64,000 nucleotides of DNA from the NCBI RefSeq assembly GCF_023017105.1, contig NZ_JALKEV010000019.1, forward strand, positions 44,009 to 108,008, read 5' to 3'. This document shows positions 8,059-18,800 of this stretch, one piece after another (the first letter of the stretch is position 1; each line of letters opens with the position of its first letter). Made by a program: the position numbers and the translations under genes. The DNA comes from Halalkalibacter sp. APA_J-10(15). GTDB taxonomy: Bacteria > Bacillota > Bacilli > Bacillales > Bacillaceae_D. Under the pieces are notes generated by a model, which was given only the letters and a program-made list of their open reading frames with translations, was not told where the DNA came from and searched no databases.

Positions 8059-8817
8059 ATGTTTAAAAGCTCAATCGAATGGTTAAAAGGTGCAACATGG
8101 TGGGAAGCTTCGATTATTATTTTAGTATTAAATATCATCATACTCGTAATGTGTGTGCTAATTGGTAATAGGATGGTTCGTTGGTTCATGAAACGTCCTG
8201 TTGCAGAAATAGTTACGAAACGCCCATATGAGTTTGTGTTAGCGAGTATATCGGTTTTGTTGAATTCAGCTGTGACAATGATAGGTTATTACTTATGGAA
8301 AAAAGATATCATTGTTTTAAGCGCAAGCTTTGGCTGGCATTCTTGGCTTGATATTCTTATTTTATTGCTGATTATGGATTTTGCGATGTATGTCTTTCAT
8401 CGAGTCGCTCATGTTAAATGGTTGTATCCTTATATTCATCGGACGCATCATCGTTTTGAAGATCCTCGGCCGATTACTTTATTTGCCTTAAATCCATTAG
8501 AAAACTTAGGCTTTGGTCTACTGTGGATTATCGTGCTATGTATATATCCAGCTTCATGGGTTGGGATTACAGGCTATTTATTCTTTAATATCGTCTATGG
8601 GTTGATTGCACATTTAGGAGTAGAACCGTTTCCGAACTCATGGGTTAAACATCCAGTTATGAAATGGATATCGACAAGCACGTATCATACACAGCATCAT
8701 CAGCAAGAGCACTATAATTTTGGTTTTTACACGATTATATGGGATCGACTATTTGGTACAATATCTCCGCGCTATCCGTCTCATTTTGCAAGAAAGCTCC
8801 CACAAGGAAGAGATTGA
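8059..8817 (+). CDS. Sterol desaturase / fatty acid hydroxylase superfamily membrane protein
   Basis: A 252-residue integral membrane protein with about five hydrophobic segments and the di-iron histidine boxes of the family: HRVAH (about residue 113), HRTHHRFE (about 127) and HTQHHQQEH (about 215). The enzyme family uses O2 to hydroxylate or desaturate lipids at the membrane face. In bacteria the substrates are usually carotenoids, fatty acids or hopanoid-like lipids. It has a strong RBS (AAAGGAGG) and stands alone. No carotenoid or sterol gene lies in the window to fix the substrate. Confidence 0.85.
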   Translation: MFKSSIEWLKGATWWEASIIILVLNIIILVMCVLIGNRMVRWFMKRPVAEIVTKRPYEFVLASISVLLNSAVTMIGYYLWKKDIIVLSASFGWHSWLDILILLLIMDFAMYVFHRVAHVKWLYPYIHRTHHRFEDPRPITLFALNPLENLGFGLLWIIVLCIYPASWVGITGYLFFNIVYGLIAHLGVEPFPNSWVKHPVMKWISTSTYHTQHHQQEHYNFGFYTIIWDRLFGTISPRYPSHFARKLPQGRD

Positions 8818-9660
8818 TAGTGTTATTCAATTAAAAGCTTCACATTAAATGATTAGATGTACGACAGGCTTTTTTTTTGTAGTTGCCACGATGCGGCGCT
8901 TCGACCTCGCTGGGATGGGGGGCATGCTTTCCGCAGGAGGGAGTTGAAAAAGACTTTCTAGTAACACAAAGAAGAGTAATGGCTCCACTCATTACAAAGC
9001 TTTCAAAATCGGGCAACGGCTACGCACATTTTGAATAGAGGAAAAAAAGGGAATGCCCCCTTATCTTTAACCATCTGTAATCAGGAGACATCAGACTGTT
9101 TCTTTCTATAATATAACTGAAAAACGACAGGAGTGAACAGGCAAATGTCAAAAAGGTTGGAATAAGCGGATGCAAAATGGAGATGGTTTGGATTGAAAAG
9201 TTCGTTCCATCTAGTTCGGAAATGAGATCAATCTATGAATTTTGACTTTATCTATGATTTGGTTTGAGAATTTTTCCTCAAAGGCGTTTCGTCTACGGTC
9301 TGCAGTATATATAAACTTGTTGACTGTTTTACACATCCACTTCTTTACAGACATAACTTCAATGTTGGATTATATTATACTGAAAAAATAAATTAGGACT
9401 TTATTCCTTTATGAGAAGCGTTCATTCAGAGGCTAATCATCAATTTTCAATAAATAAAAGGGCTATTAGACAGATTACCACAAAAAAATTAAGCGTTTTC
9501 TTTCAAATTTTTCGCACGTGTCGGCAAGAGAAGGTGATATTTTAGAGACATTTTTCATATATTTCATAGGTAAAAAGGAACAAAAAAATGTTGATTTTAG
9601 TATAAGTAGACTTGAGAATCAGTCCTAATTATCGATTTTTAGAAAAGTCTACCAGTTTCG
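8818..9660. other. Long non-coding interval before the T7SS locus, with a degenerate repeat
   Basis: No intact gene is visible in these ~840 bases. At 8883-8945 there is a GC-rich patch (GCGGCGCTTCGACCTCGCTG, CTTTCCGCAGGAGG) resembling the CTTTCCGCGGG family of the 6125-6247 element, badly decayed. A T9 run near 8870 may terminate the hydroxylase transcript. An ATG at 9144 with an AGGAG upstream opens only six codons (MSKRLE). Possibly eroded coding sequence continues to about 9270, but no family is recognised. Confidence 0.4.
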
Positions 9661-9689
9661 TTGACTTTGTATATTGCCAGTAATACCAT
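9661..9689 (+). promoter_or_regulatory. Probable sigma-A promoter of the T7SS operon
   Basis: TTGACT (9661-9666), a 17-base spacer and TACCAT (9684-9689) lie about 75 bases before the esxA start. The -35 box is good and the -10 box is weak. Confidence 0.45.
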
Positions 9690-9766
9690 AATATAGGCTA
9701 AGGAAAAGGAAAAACATGACTTAAACTTAGCGGATTCCCAATTTTGAAAAAAGGAGATGAGTATTC

Positions 9767-10063
9767 ATGGCAGGCCAAATTCGTATGACTCCTGATCAGC
9801 TGCAAGCAAAGGCTAAGCGTTACGGTCAGAGCTCTCAGCAAATCGATCAAATTTTAAGAGATTTATCGAACTTACAAGAAGAGTTAAGAGGTGAGTGGGA
9901 AGGACGTGCATTTGAGCGCTTCGACGATCAGTTTAGAGAGTTAAGTCCACGTGTGCAAGATTTCTCTCATTTAATGCTAGAAATTCAAGAACAACTTACT
10001 AAAACGGCTGAAGCTGTTTCGCAGCAGGATGAAGCTCTTTCTCAAAATTTCGGTCTTAGATAA
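9767..10063 (+). CDS. esxA: WXG100 family secreted protein EsxA/YukE
   Basis: A 98-residue helical hairpin protein with the WxG turn at W44-E45-G46 and a C-terminal tail. It is the founding small substrate of type VII secretion, exported as a dimer through the EssC machine and needed for secretion of other substrates. It has a strong RBS (AAAGGAGATG). It is the first gene of an esxA-esaA-essA-esaB-essB-essC locus, the order known from Staphylococcus aureus. A hairpin between it and esaA may leave esxA more highly expressed than the machinery genes. Confidence 0.92.
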   Translation: MAGQIRMTPDQLQAKAKRYGQSSQQIDQILRDLSNLQEELRGEWEGRAFERFDDQFRELSPRVQDFSHLMLEIQEQLTKTAEAVSQQDEALSQNFGLR

Positions 10064-10108
10064 GACGGCTAACGAGATAAGTAGCTTTAAAGATTGTACT
10101 TACCTTTG

Positions 10109-10148
10109 TATGAGCTACATGACTAAATGTTGTGTAGCTCATACTTAT
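10109..10148 (+). terminator. Intra-operon hairpin (possible attenuator) between esxA and esaA
   Basis: A perfect 11-bp inverted repeat (TATGAGCTACA at 10109-10119, complement at 10133-10143) with a 13-base loop is followed by CTTATT rather than a strong T run. It could cause partial termination or protect the esxA 3' end. Confidence 0.55.
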
Positions 10149-10298
10149 TAAGTGCGAAAGTAACTGAAAATCAGGATGGATTGATGAAGAGTATTTTTTA
10201 GAAAAACAGTGTAGAATATTGTATTTTTTGCCATTATAGAATTATTTTCCATATAGAAATGTCTGAATAAATACGAAGAAGCTGCAGGAGAGGAATAT

Positions 10299-13200
10299 AT
10301 GATGAAAAGAATAGAGCTACGGTTAATAGCATTCTTACTATTAGTACTTGCACTAGCTGCTGGTTTGTCTTACTTGGCTTTAAATCAAGTAACACAGACT
10401 AATAACGTAGATGCTGGACATAGGATGACGATTGCGTTAGTCAATGAAGATGAAGGTGCGATATTTAATAATGAGCAATTGGCTTTTGGAGATGCTTTTG
10501 TTCGTAGTGTCGATCATGACTCAAACCATGACTGGTTTGTCGTCAGCCGGGGAGTAGCGGAGAGCGGCTTGGAACGACAAACGTATGACATGATGATTGT
10601 AATTCCGAATGATTTCTCTGAAAAAGCACTCTCTATGGATTCTATTTCCCCAGAGCCCGTTACATTAAATTATAAAATCAATGCATCAGAAAATGATGAA
10701 ATTAGAGCAGAGGCTGAAAGAGCAGCAAGCGACATATTAAATGACTTTAATCGACGTGTTATTGATGTGTACTTTGCTAGTGTGATTACTAACTTGCACG
10801 AGGCACAGGATCAAGTTGGCTATATTGTGAACGAGCAAGCGAAATATACAGCTACATATAATACGGCTATTCAAAGTCCATTGTCTAATTATACGAATCA
10901 GTTTAATACGGTGAAGGATTTTACAGACGTATCACGAGGTAGCTTTAGTAGTTTAGAGGATACGTTGGAATCATTCACTGATCGTTTGGCAGAAGAGATG
11001 GAATTAAGTCAAAGCTTTGTATCGAATGTGAATGATGTAACGGGTTTAACAGAGTCGAATCAAGCGTTGTCGCAAGGATTTTATGATTCTCTGAACCAAT
11101 TTAATGCCACGATTAATGATGCAGATGCACAAAGGCAGTTAGATCAGCTTGTTCGTGCGAACGAGAGGATTTTTAATCAATTTCAACTCCAAGAAGAGAG
11201 TACAACCATTATTTCTGATGCCGCTCTTTTGCGAGATTATTTTGAACGAGCCAATCAGCAAGTAAGTAGCTTAGAAAAAAGTTTAAAAGAAACCCTTGAG
11301 TCGAATATGAAAAGAACGGTTTCGGATCGTTTAACTGGTATCTTCTCGAACGCTTTCGAAAATGAGTTGACGAGCTTGAACTCATTATTTAGACGGCCTG
11401 ATCGAAATATGAACCGTACAATTGAAGAGCACATTAAACAATTACCATCATTAAGTATACGAGATATAGATGACTCTGGTCTATCCGAACAGATGATATT
11501 GGAATTAACGAATGTCATTGCAACAGCAAGAAAGTACAATCGCGAACGTCCAGATTTTGAGTTTTCGCCAGATGATTTAGATAACAGCCATATTTTATCG
11601 ACGCAAATTCAAGAAATCAAAAATCGGTTAGCTGAAACCGGAGTGATCATGACCAACTCTGTTGAATTACCAGCTAACGAAAAGACAGGACAAATTTTCA
11701 CGTTGTCCATTCCGAATGAGTATGAGTTAAAGCGATTATGGTTAACATTACCAGGATCAGATGAAGTCAATTACACAGAAGTGTATCAAGAAAATGGTGA
11801 AGTGAAATTACCCGCTAATGATGAAGGTGTCTTCACTGTAAGAATCAAGCTTCAATTGAAGGATGCTAATAGTGAGATTGATGTGTTTCAACCAGCAACT
11901 TGGAGTTGGGATATGCTTCAAGAAAACATTACTGATGTTGATCTTGTAGATGAAGAGGCTGGGTATGAGGTATCTGTTGCTCCATTACTTGCAAATACAG
12001 TAACAGAGGGAACAGATGAAGAGGAACCAGAAGTCGATGAAGAGAATGGCAACCGTGAGGAAGAAGAGGATTCGGATCAAGAAGGACGAGAAGAAGAACA
12101 GCCTGATGAAGACATAGAAGAGGACAGAGACTCCGAGGATCAGGAAGAATCTGAAGACTCCGATGAGTCTGATCATCAAGATGGAGATAGCGATGAAGGT
12201 AATGACGAAGGTAATGAGGAAGAGCCTGAACCGATTATCGAAAAGGTAACAGTGATCAATAACTATATTCATCATCGCGTCATGTCACCGATATTAGATG
12301 ATGGTACACAAGCGCTCATTCATGCTGTTGAGCATACAATTAGTGATTATCAGAAATTATCAGCTCTATTAGAGATTTACTTTGGTCTTGATATGAGTTC
12401 ACCAGAATTAAGAGATTCATTTTCAGGGAATCGTTTATCTGACTTAGCAACAGAGTCTTCTCTCTATTATCTCTTTAATGTTCAAGAGTTAGATGAATTA
12501 ATGACAAATTATGTTGTTGAACGAGTAACAGCTGGTGTTACAGCGGAAATTAGAGAGCCGATTGAACAGCTATATGAGCAAGTAAGGATCTATCATGATC
12601 GTTCAAATCGTGCTGAAGACCGCATGGATCAGCTTGTTGAGAAAATTGTTTCAACGACAGAGCAGGCGCAGATCATGAATCAAAGTCTTTCTGAAGTGTT
12701 AGAGGAAGTCATCGCATGGCGTGAACGAAGCTTGGCGTTAATTGATGAACAGTCTGATGTGCAGGCTGCGGATAATGAAGAGCAACAGGCGATTCTAGCA
12801 TTAAGTAACGATTTCATGCCGCTGCTAGCAACGAGTGAGTCTCTTTCTGAACAAGCTCAAAGTAATTTCTATACGGCAGAGACCGTTTATCAAACCTTTG
12901 AAGAAATTGATAATCAAGCGACGTTGATTCAAGAAAGTGGAAATGAACTAATTAGTCAGGCTGAGGAGCTCTCTGCTAGTATGACGAATAAATTAGTAGA
13001 GGATGAAGAGTTTGCTGAGAACTTTACGGAAGTACTGGCCAACAGTCGAATTGGTGAGAGACAGAATGAGGACCTTTTAGATTTCTTATCAAGTCCTGTT
13101 CAAACAAAAAATGATGGAGTCATCGTCTCAGGTGATACATTTACTCCTTATTTTATCGTGTTAACTATCTTTATAGTAGCTCTCTTTACTGCGTATGTGA

Positions 13201-13727
13201 TCTCAACGATCCACCAGCGCCGTTTAGAAAAGGATGAATTTGAAGGGGAACGAACCATTTTCTCACAAAATACACCTATTACGATTATTTCAGCAGGTAT
13301 TGGAATAATTGAAGGTGCAACGATTGGTCTCATTTCTGGATTCAGCTTAGGGATCGAAGGGTCTCAATTAATGTTATGGACCCTATTAATAACGACTCTT
13401 GTCTTAACGATATTACTTATTTCTACTTATTTGTTACGACAATTGAAGATGTTTGGGATGTTCTTGTTACTTGCCGTATTTGGTATGTATTTATTCTTCA
13501 CAAGAGCACTAGGCTCAGTATCAAGTGGAGGGTTACGCACGTATTCACCATTGCAATATGTTGAAAATGTTCTAGTTCGAGCCTTCGGTGAATCGATTAA
13601 CTATCAAACGACATTCTTTGTATTGATTGTACTTTGCTTAATAGGTGTTCTGCTTAATCTGTTGGTGTTCAACCTTTCTAAAAGAAGTGAGGAGATGGAC
13701 GATGAAGAGGTTTCAAAAGCTAGTTAA
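10299..13727 (+). CDS. esaA: Type VII secretion membrane protein EsaA (YueB-like)
   Basis: This 1142-residue protein has one N-terminal membrane helix (residues 9-28), a long extracytoplasmic region and a cluster of about six C-terminal membrane helices (from about residue 950). The start of the ectodomain resembles YhgE/Pip proteins. The ectodomain is coiled-coil rich and interrupted at about residues 570-650 by a very acidic Glu/Asp/Ser linker. In S. aureus EsaA is a core component; in B. subtilis the homologue YueB is the phage SPP1 receptor. The acidic linker fits an alkaliphile surface. It overlaps essA by 26 bases. ATG 10299 has the RBS CAGGAGAGG. Confidence 0.9.
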   Translation: MMKRIELRLIAFLLLVLALAAGLSYLALNQVTQTNNVDAGHRMTIALVNEDEGAIFNNEQLAFGDAFVRSVDHDSNHDWFVVSRGVAESGLERQTYDMMIVIPNDFSEKALSMDSISPEPVTLNYKINASENDEIRAEAERAASDILNDFNRRVIDVYFASVITNLHEAQDQVGYIVNEQAKYTATYNTAIQSPLSNYTNQFNTVKDFTDVSRGSFSSLEDTLESFTDRLAEEMELSQSFVSNVNDVTGLTESNQALSQGFYDSLNQFNATINDADAQRQLDQLVRANERIFNQFQLQEESTTIISDAALLRDYFERANQQVSSLEKSLKETLESNMKRTVSDRLTGIFSNAFENELTSLNSLFRRPDRNMNRTIEEHIKQLPSLSIRDIDDSGLSEQMILELTNVIATARKYNRERPDFEFSPDDLDNSHILSTQIQEIKNRLAETGVIMTNSVELPANEKTGQIFTLSIPNEYELKRLWLTLPGSDEVNYTEVYQENGEVKLPANDEGVFTVRIKLQLKDANSEIDVFQPATWSWDMLQENITDVDLVDEEAGYEVSVAPLLANTVTEGTDEEEPEVDEENGNREEEEDSDQEGREEEQPDEDIEEDRDSEDQEESEDSDESDHQDGDSDEGNDEGNEEEPEPIIEKVTVINNYIHHRVMSPILDDGTQALIHAVEHTISDYQKLSALLEIYFGLDMSSPELRDSFSGNRLSDLATESSLYYLFNVQELDELMTNYVVERVTAGVTAEIREPIEQLYEQVRIYHDRSNRAEDRMDQLVEKIVSTTEQAQIMNQSLSEVLEEVIAWRERSLALIDEQSDVQAADNEEQQAILALSNDFMPLLATSESLSEQAQSNFYTAETVYQTFEEIDNQATLIQESGNELISQAEELSASMTNKLVEDEEFAENFTEVLANSRIGERQNEDLLDFLSSPVQTKNDGVIVSGDTFTPYFIVLTIFIVALFTAYVISTIHQRRLEKDEFEGERTIFSQNTPITIISAGIGIIEGATIGLISGFSLGIEGSQLMLWTLLITTLVLTILLISTYLLRQLKMFGMFLLLAVFGMYLFFTRALGSVSSGGLRTYSPLQYVENVLVRAFGESINYQTTFFVLIVLCLIGVLLNLLVFNLSKRSEEMDDEEVSKAS

Positions 13728-14202
13728 TATCATGGTCTATATGCTCATCGCTAGCCTATTCCTACCGGCGTTCGCAGTGCTTGCTGAGGATCAGTCAAGC
13801 ACTGCGGAAAGAGGGAAGTTAAATGTGGATCTCGAGCGAATTAGTGGAAGTAATCGTGAAGGCGATCAGACGAACACGGTAACAGAGCTTGAGAAAGTGT
13901 TTCCAGAGCTGTTTAGAGATGAGACGAAAGAGATCATTGATACGAAGCAGCTTGAGCAAGAAGAATGGCTTGAGGGCCTTCAACAATCTATTTTTGAAAT
14001 GGAAAGTCAAACAGATGCGACGGTAGCTCGTGTTCAAGAATCTCTTTTTACAGAAAGCTATACGGCTCCGACAACTGAAAACCGAGCAAGTGAAGATGGA
14101 TCTAATGGGGGCGCTAATAACGTCCTCCTTTTCTCCATTATGGGATTTGTCACGATGATTGGCGGAGCGGTATTTATGATGATGCGACAAGTTATGGATT
14201 AG
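13702..14202 (+). CDS. essA: Type VII secretion protein EssA
   Basis: A 166-residue protein with an N-terminal signal-like helix ending at FAVLAED, a polar central region of about 100 residues and one C-terminal membrane helix (LLFSIMGFVTMIGGAVFMMM). EssA is a small bitopic partner of EssB and EssC in the T7SSb channel. The start at ATG 13702, inside the end of esaA, is supported by GTGAGGAG 8 bases upstream. An earlier in-frame ATG at 13645 has no RBS and would add a non-signal hydrophobic stretch. The overlap suggests translational coupling. Confidence 0.88.
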   Translation: MKRFQKLVNIMVYMLIASLFLPAFAVLAEDQSSTAERGKLNVDLERISGSNREGDQTNTVTELEKVFPELFRDETKEIIDTKQLEQEEWLEGLQQSIFEMESQTDATVARVQESLFTESYTAPTTENRASEDGSNGGANNVLLFSIMGFVTMIGGAVFMMMRQVMD

Positions 14203-14210
14203 GAGAGTCG

Positions 14211-14465
14211 ATGATGGCAAAGTCTACACATATTAATGTAACGATTGATTTTCATAATTGGGGTGGAGGCGTATATGACTTACGCATTCCAGTTCAATTA
14301 ACGGTAAAGCAATTACTGCTAAGCGTTGCTGATACGCTACATATCGAGCGGACGGATTCCTCTCTATGTGCGATTAAGGTTTTAACGAAAAAATTATTTA
14401 TTACGGATGATGATATGTTAAGTCATTATCCGATTACAGATGGGGATATTTTACAAGTTTTATAG
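14211..14465 (+). CDS. esaB: Ubiquitin-like T7SS protein EsaB/YukD
   Basis: An 84-residue (or 83 from ATG 14214) cytosolic protein with the beta-grasp pattern of YukD: THINVTIDF, YDLRIPVQLTVKQLLLSV, a central helix and the terminal GDILQVL. The family looks like ubiquitin but lacks the conjugation tail. EsaB is needed for or regulates T7SSb activity. Two adjacent ATGs follow an AGGAG at 14201-14205, and the second has the better spacing. It sits 8 bases after essA. Confidence 0.88.
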   Translation: MMAKSTHINVTIDFHNWGGGVYDLRIPVQLTVKQLLLSVADTLHIERTDSSLCAIKVLTKKLFITDDDMLSHYPITDGDILQVL

Positions 14466-14508
14466 ACTAGAATGTGAAGGTCTGTGAAAAGGTGAAGGAG
14501 TCAACGCT

Positions 14509-15774
14509 ATGAAGGAAAAAAAGATTCAGTTGGATTCGCTCACGCTTCATTTTCAAATTGAAGGTGAAGAGTGGCGCACAGAATTAGCCAAATCACAAAC
14601 GAAGGTGAAAACGATTCAACAAATGGGACTGATTACGACACCCTCGGACTATTTTTTGCCAGTCTCGATCGAAGAGGAAGAGGATCTTTTTAGGTTTTCG
14701 TTTGTGGTGGAAGATGAGAAAAAGAAATGGAAGGATATTAAGGATCTTCAACGGAATGAAAAGCTACGGTTGCTTTGGAATTTAGCTAAGCTGAAACCTT
14801 ATTTATCAACTCGGACGACTTTCTTTCTCCATCCTGATAACGTCGTATTTGATGACAATTTAATGCCGTCTATTATGTATCGTGGGATTCGTCAATTGCT
14901 ACCACCTTATGAAGTGAAAGAAGATCACTTCTTCCAACAATATAAATGTTTCATTCTCGCCTTATTTTCTAAACAGTATACCTTTGATGATTTATACAAC
15001 GGTTCATTAAAGAAGGTGAAGGAAACAGAGTTTGAACGACATGTTCATGAGACAAAAAGTCTAGAAGAATTAATTACGTACATAAAGACGTGCTATCGCA
15101 AAGAGCAACAAAAGACGGAAAAAACGATGACGACAGTCCCGATGAAACGGTTTCGGTTATTCAAGCAATTATCGATCATTATGATTACGTTGTCTATCGT
15201 GCTGGCCGTACCGTTATTTTATTACATGTTTGTGAAAGACCCATATCAGGAAAAGTTATTAACTGCACACGGTGAATTTTTGTCGTCAGATTATAGCGCA
15301 GTCATTTCAACTCTTCGGAGAGAAGACCCTGAGCGGTTACCTTATCGGACTAAATATATTTTGGCGTACTCTTACATTCAAGTTGAGAGTTTACCAAATC
15401 GAGATAAAGAAGCGATTATGAGAAATGTCAGCTTACGAAGTGATGAGAATTATTTGCTCTATTGGATTTTAAATGGTCGTGGCTATTTTGAAGAATCGAT
15501 TGAAAAGGCGATGTTTATAGATGACCCACAATTAATTATGTATGGGCTTATTAAGCAAATGGAGCAAGTTCGAAATGATCCGCAATTAAGTGGTTCAGAA
15601 CGTGATGAGGAAATAAGGAGGCTTCAAGACGAACTGAATCGATATGAAGACGACTACTTGGAAGAGAATGAAGAGGAAGTAACAGAGGAAGTTCCAGTAG
15701 AAGGAGCCAATGCTGAACAAGAGCTTGCTCCAGAGCCTGATGAAATGATTGATCAAGAAGAGGAAGAAGAGTAG
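14509..15774 (+). CDS. essB: Type VII secretion protein EssB (YukC), pseudokinase-like
   Basis: A 421-residue bitopic membrane protein. Residues 1-215 form the cytosolic kinase-fold domain without catalytic motifs. One membrane helix lies at about 216-240 (LSIIMITLSIVLAVPLFYYM). The extracytoplasmic helical domain follows, ending in a very acidic tail rich in Glu/Asp from about residue 375. EssB connects EssC to other channel subunits. It has a strong RBS (AAGGAG) and is followed by essC after 37 bases. The acidic tail is unusually long for the family by eye. Confidence 0.9.
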   Translation: MKEKKIQLDSLTLHFQIEGEEWRTELAKSQTKVKTIQQMGLITTPSDYFLPVSIEEEEDLFRFSFVVEDEKKKWKDIKDLQRNEKLRLLWNLAKLKPYLSTRTTFFLHPDNVVFDDNLMPSIMYRGIRQLLPPYEVKEDHFFQQYKCFILALFSKQYTFDDLYNGSLKKVKETEFERHVHETKSLEELITYIKTCYRKEQQKTEKTMTTVPMKRFRLFKQLSIIMITLSIVLAVPLFYYMFVKDPYQEKLLTAHGEFLSSDYSAVISTLRREDPERLPYRTKYILAYSYIQVESLPNRDKEAIMRNVSLRSDENYLLYWILNGRGYFEESIEKAMFIDDPQLIMYGLIKQMEQVRNDPQLSGSERDEEIRRLQDELNRYEDDYLEENEEEVTEEVPVEGANAEQELAPEPDEMIDQEEEEE

Positions 15775-15811
15775 CGATGCAAGCTTGGCTGATTGAGAGA
15801 GGAAGAAAATC

Positions 15812-18800
15812 ATGGAACAGACGAGACTATTAATTCTTTTTGATAAGCAGTTACACAAATGTCTTTTACCTAAAGGGATATCGAAAGAAATAACGGTAAG
15901 TAATGATTGGTCTGATACGGTCACATTTACGAGCTTAACGGAATCTTTTGTCGTTACTTGGGATGGAGAAGAGTGTGTTCTTGAAGGGGACGCCCTTCCT
16001 GATAATGGACGAACGCGATTACAAGTAGGCTCGACGGAAATAGAGTTTCTTCTTATAGAGGAAGAAGAAGTAACCGTTTATGATTTAGCAGGTGCTCAGG
16101 CGGTGACATTTGGAAATAGTGAACATCATGATATCCGGCTGGAATCGACGGATGCTGATTTTTCACTTATACGACCATCAGAAGATCGATTCTTTCAGTT
16201 AACGGTAAATAGTGGTGAAGTGTATCACAATGGTCTATGTAAGGAGCATGTTCAATCGCTTGAACCGGGAGATCAGCTCTATGTAGATGGAATCTCGATC
16301 ATCATCAATGCAGAGGATATGGAGGTCAGTGGTGCCAAAGAGAAGCTAGCATCGGAGCTGACGCAGCTGGTGGAGCGGGATACGTACTACAGTGAGGAGT
16401 ATCCAGATTACCATCGCTCGCCTCGCGTCATTTATCGAGAGCCAACCAAAAAGCAGACCATTGCTAAGCCGCCACCGCAACCGTCAAAGCCGAGTGAACA
16501 ATTAGCGCGGACCATTGTCCCTCCTCTTGTGATGATTGCGGCGTTTGTTCTATTGACAATTTTCCAGCCGCGAGGAATTTATATTGTCGTTATGCTCGCG
16601 ATGACGGTGACAACGATTCTGATTTCAGTTATTTATTATGTGAAAAACCTGAAGCAATATAAAGTAGACACAAAGGAACGGTTAGAGAGCTATCGAGAGT
16701 ACTTACACCGAAAGACGAAGGAGTTATATCACATAACCGAGGAGCAGAGGCATTCCTTGAACTATCATTTTCCTCATATCGAACAAATACGAGATATGGC
16801 TGTACGAGTTGATGCAAGAATCTATGAGAAAACGATGTTTCATCATGATTTTCTGCAATATCGTACAGGATTAGGAACAGCAGAAAGAAGCTTTGAGATT
16901 GACTTTAATGAAGAAGAGTTTACTCAAGAAAAGGATGTACTCGCAGACGAAGCGAGAGAGCTTTTGAATCAGCATGAAGATTTACACGATGTTCCTGTCG
17001 TGGCCTCCTTAATGAAAGGTCCGGTTGGATATATTGGACAGCGTCATCTCGTCTTGGAGCAGCTACAGCTGCTAGTTATGCAGCTAGGTCTGTTTCAAAG
17101 CTATCATGATGTTCAGTTCATTACCGTATTTCCTGAAGAGGAAAAAGAAGAATGGAATTGGATGCGGTGGCTTCCTCATTCAAGCCTGCGTGATGTGAAT
17201 GTAAGAGGCTTTGTGTACCATGAACGCTCACGAGATCAAGTTCTTTATTCGGTGTATCAGATCTTGAAGGAGCGAAAGCAATTGATCGACGAGAAAGGGA
17301 ACACGAATGAAAAAACGTATTTCTTCCCACACTATGTCGTCTTGATTACGGACGAAAAGCTCATTCTCGATCATACGATTATGGAATTCTTTAATGAAGA
17401 TCCAAGCGAGCTCGGCGTTTCTCTTCTATACGTTCAAGATGTCATGCAATCATTACCAGAGCATGTGAAAACGGTTATTGATATTCGTGATTCTAAGACA
17501 GGAAATATCATCTTAGAAGAAGGCGAGCTTGTTAATCGTGCGTTTGTTCCTGATCACTTTCCGTTGAATTTCGATAAGGAGGAAGTGTCTCGTGCTCTTG
17601 CACCGATTAATCATTTGCAAAGTTTAAAGAATTCCATCCCAGAAAGTGTAACGTTCCTTGAAATGTATGGGGTTGAGCGAGTGGAGGAGCTAGGTGTTAC
17701 AACGAGGTGGCGTGCAAATGAAACGTATAAGAGCTTGGCGGTTCCGCTTGGATTACGTGGAAAAGAGGACATCGTCCAGCTTAATCTTCATGAAAAGGCT
17801 CACGGGCCACACGGGCTTGTTGCTGGGACAACTGGGTCAGGTAAGTCTGAAATTATTCAATCGTACATTTTGTCTTTAGCTGTTAACTTTCATCCATACG
17901 AAGTAGCTTTTCTATTAATTGACTACAAAGGTGGAGGAATGGCGAATTTATTTAAGAAGCTCCCGCATTTAGTTGGAACGATTACGAATTTAGATCGTAG
18001 TCAATCAATGCGTGCGTTAGCTTCTATTAAGGCGGAGCTTCAAAAGCGCCAGCGTCTTTTTGGAGAAAACGATGTAAACCATATTAATCAATATCAAAAG
18101 CTATATAAGCAAGGGAAAGTCCAAGAGCCGATGCCACACTTATTTTTAATTTCGGATGAGTTCGCTGAGTTGAAGTCGGAGCAGCCTGATTTTATGAAGG
18201 AGCTTGTTTCAACGGCGCGTATCGGTCGATCATTGGGCATTCATTTGATTCTTGCTACACAAAAGCCAAGTGGGGTTGTCGACGATCAGATTTGGTCGAA
18301 TTCAAAATTTAAGTTAGCGTTAAAAGTACAAAATGCTAGTGATTCAAATGAAATATTGAAAACACCAGACGCTGCTGAAATTACATTGCCTGGTCGTTCC
18401 TATTTACAAGTAGGAAATAATGAAATATATGAGCTATTCCAAAGTGCATGGAGTGGTGCTGATTATATTCCTGATCAGGACGATTATGAATTAGTGGATA
18501 CGACGATCTATGCGATTAATGATCTAGGGCAGTATGATATCTTAACAGAAGATTTAAGTGGTTTAGGTCAGAAAGAACAAGTTGAGAAGGTGCCTACGGA
18601 GCTCGATGCTGTGATTGATCATATTCACGATTATACGACGAAACAGGACATTGCGCCATTGCCACGTCCGTGGCTTCCACCGCTTCCTGAGCATTTAACG
18701 ACAGAAGAGCTTCACCCTATTAGCTTTGAAGAGGCTTGGGAAGAAGAGAAGAGGCCGTTGCAAGTGACGATTGGTTTACTCGATCAGCCTGAGCTTCAGT

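Noticed and set aside
11985-12275. Minus-strand ORF opposite the EsaA acidic linker
   Set aside because: Same effect: the complement of Glu/Asp codons gives a false hydrophobic, membrane-like protein.
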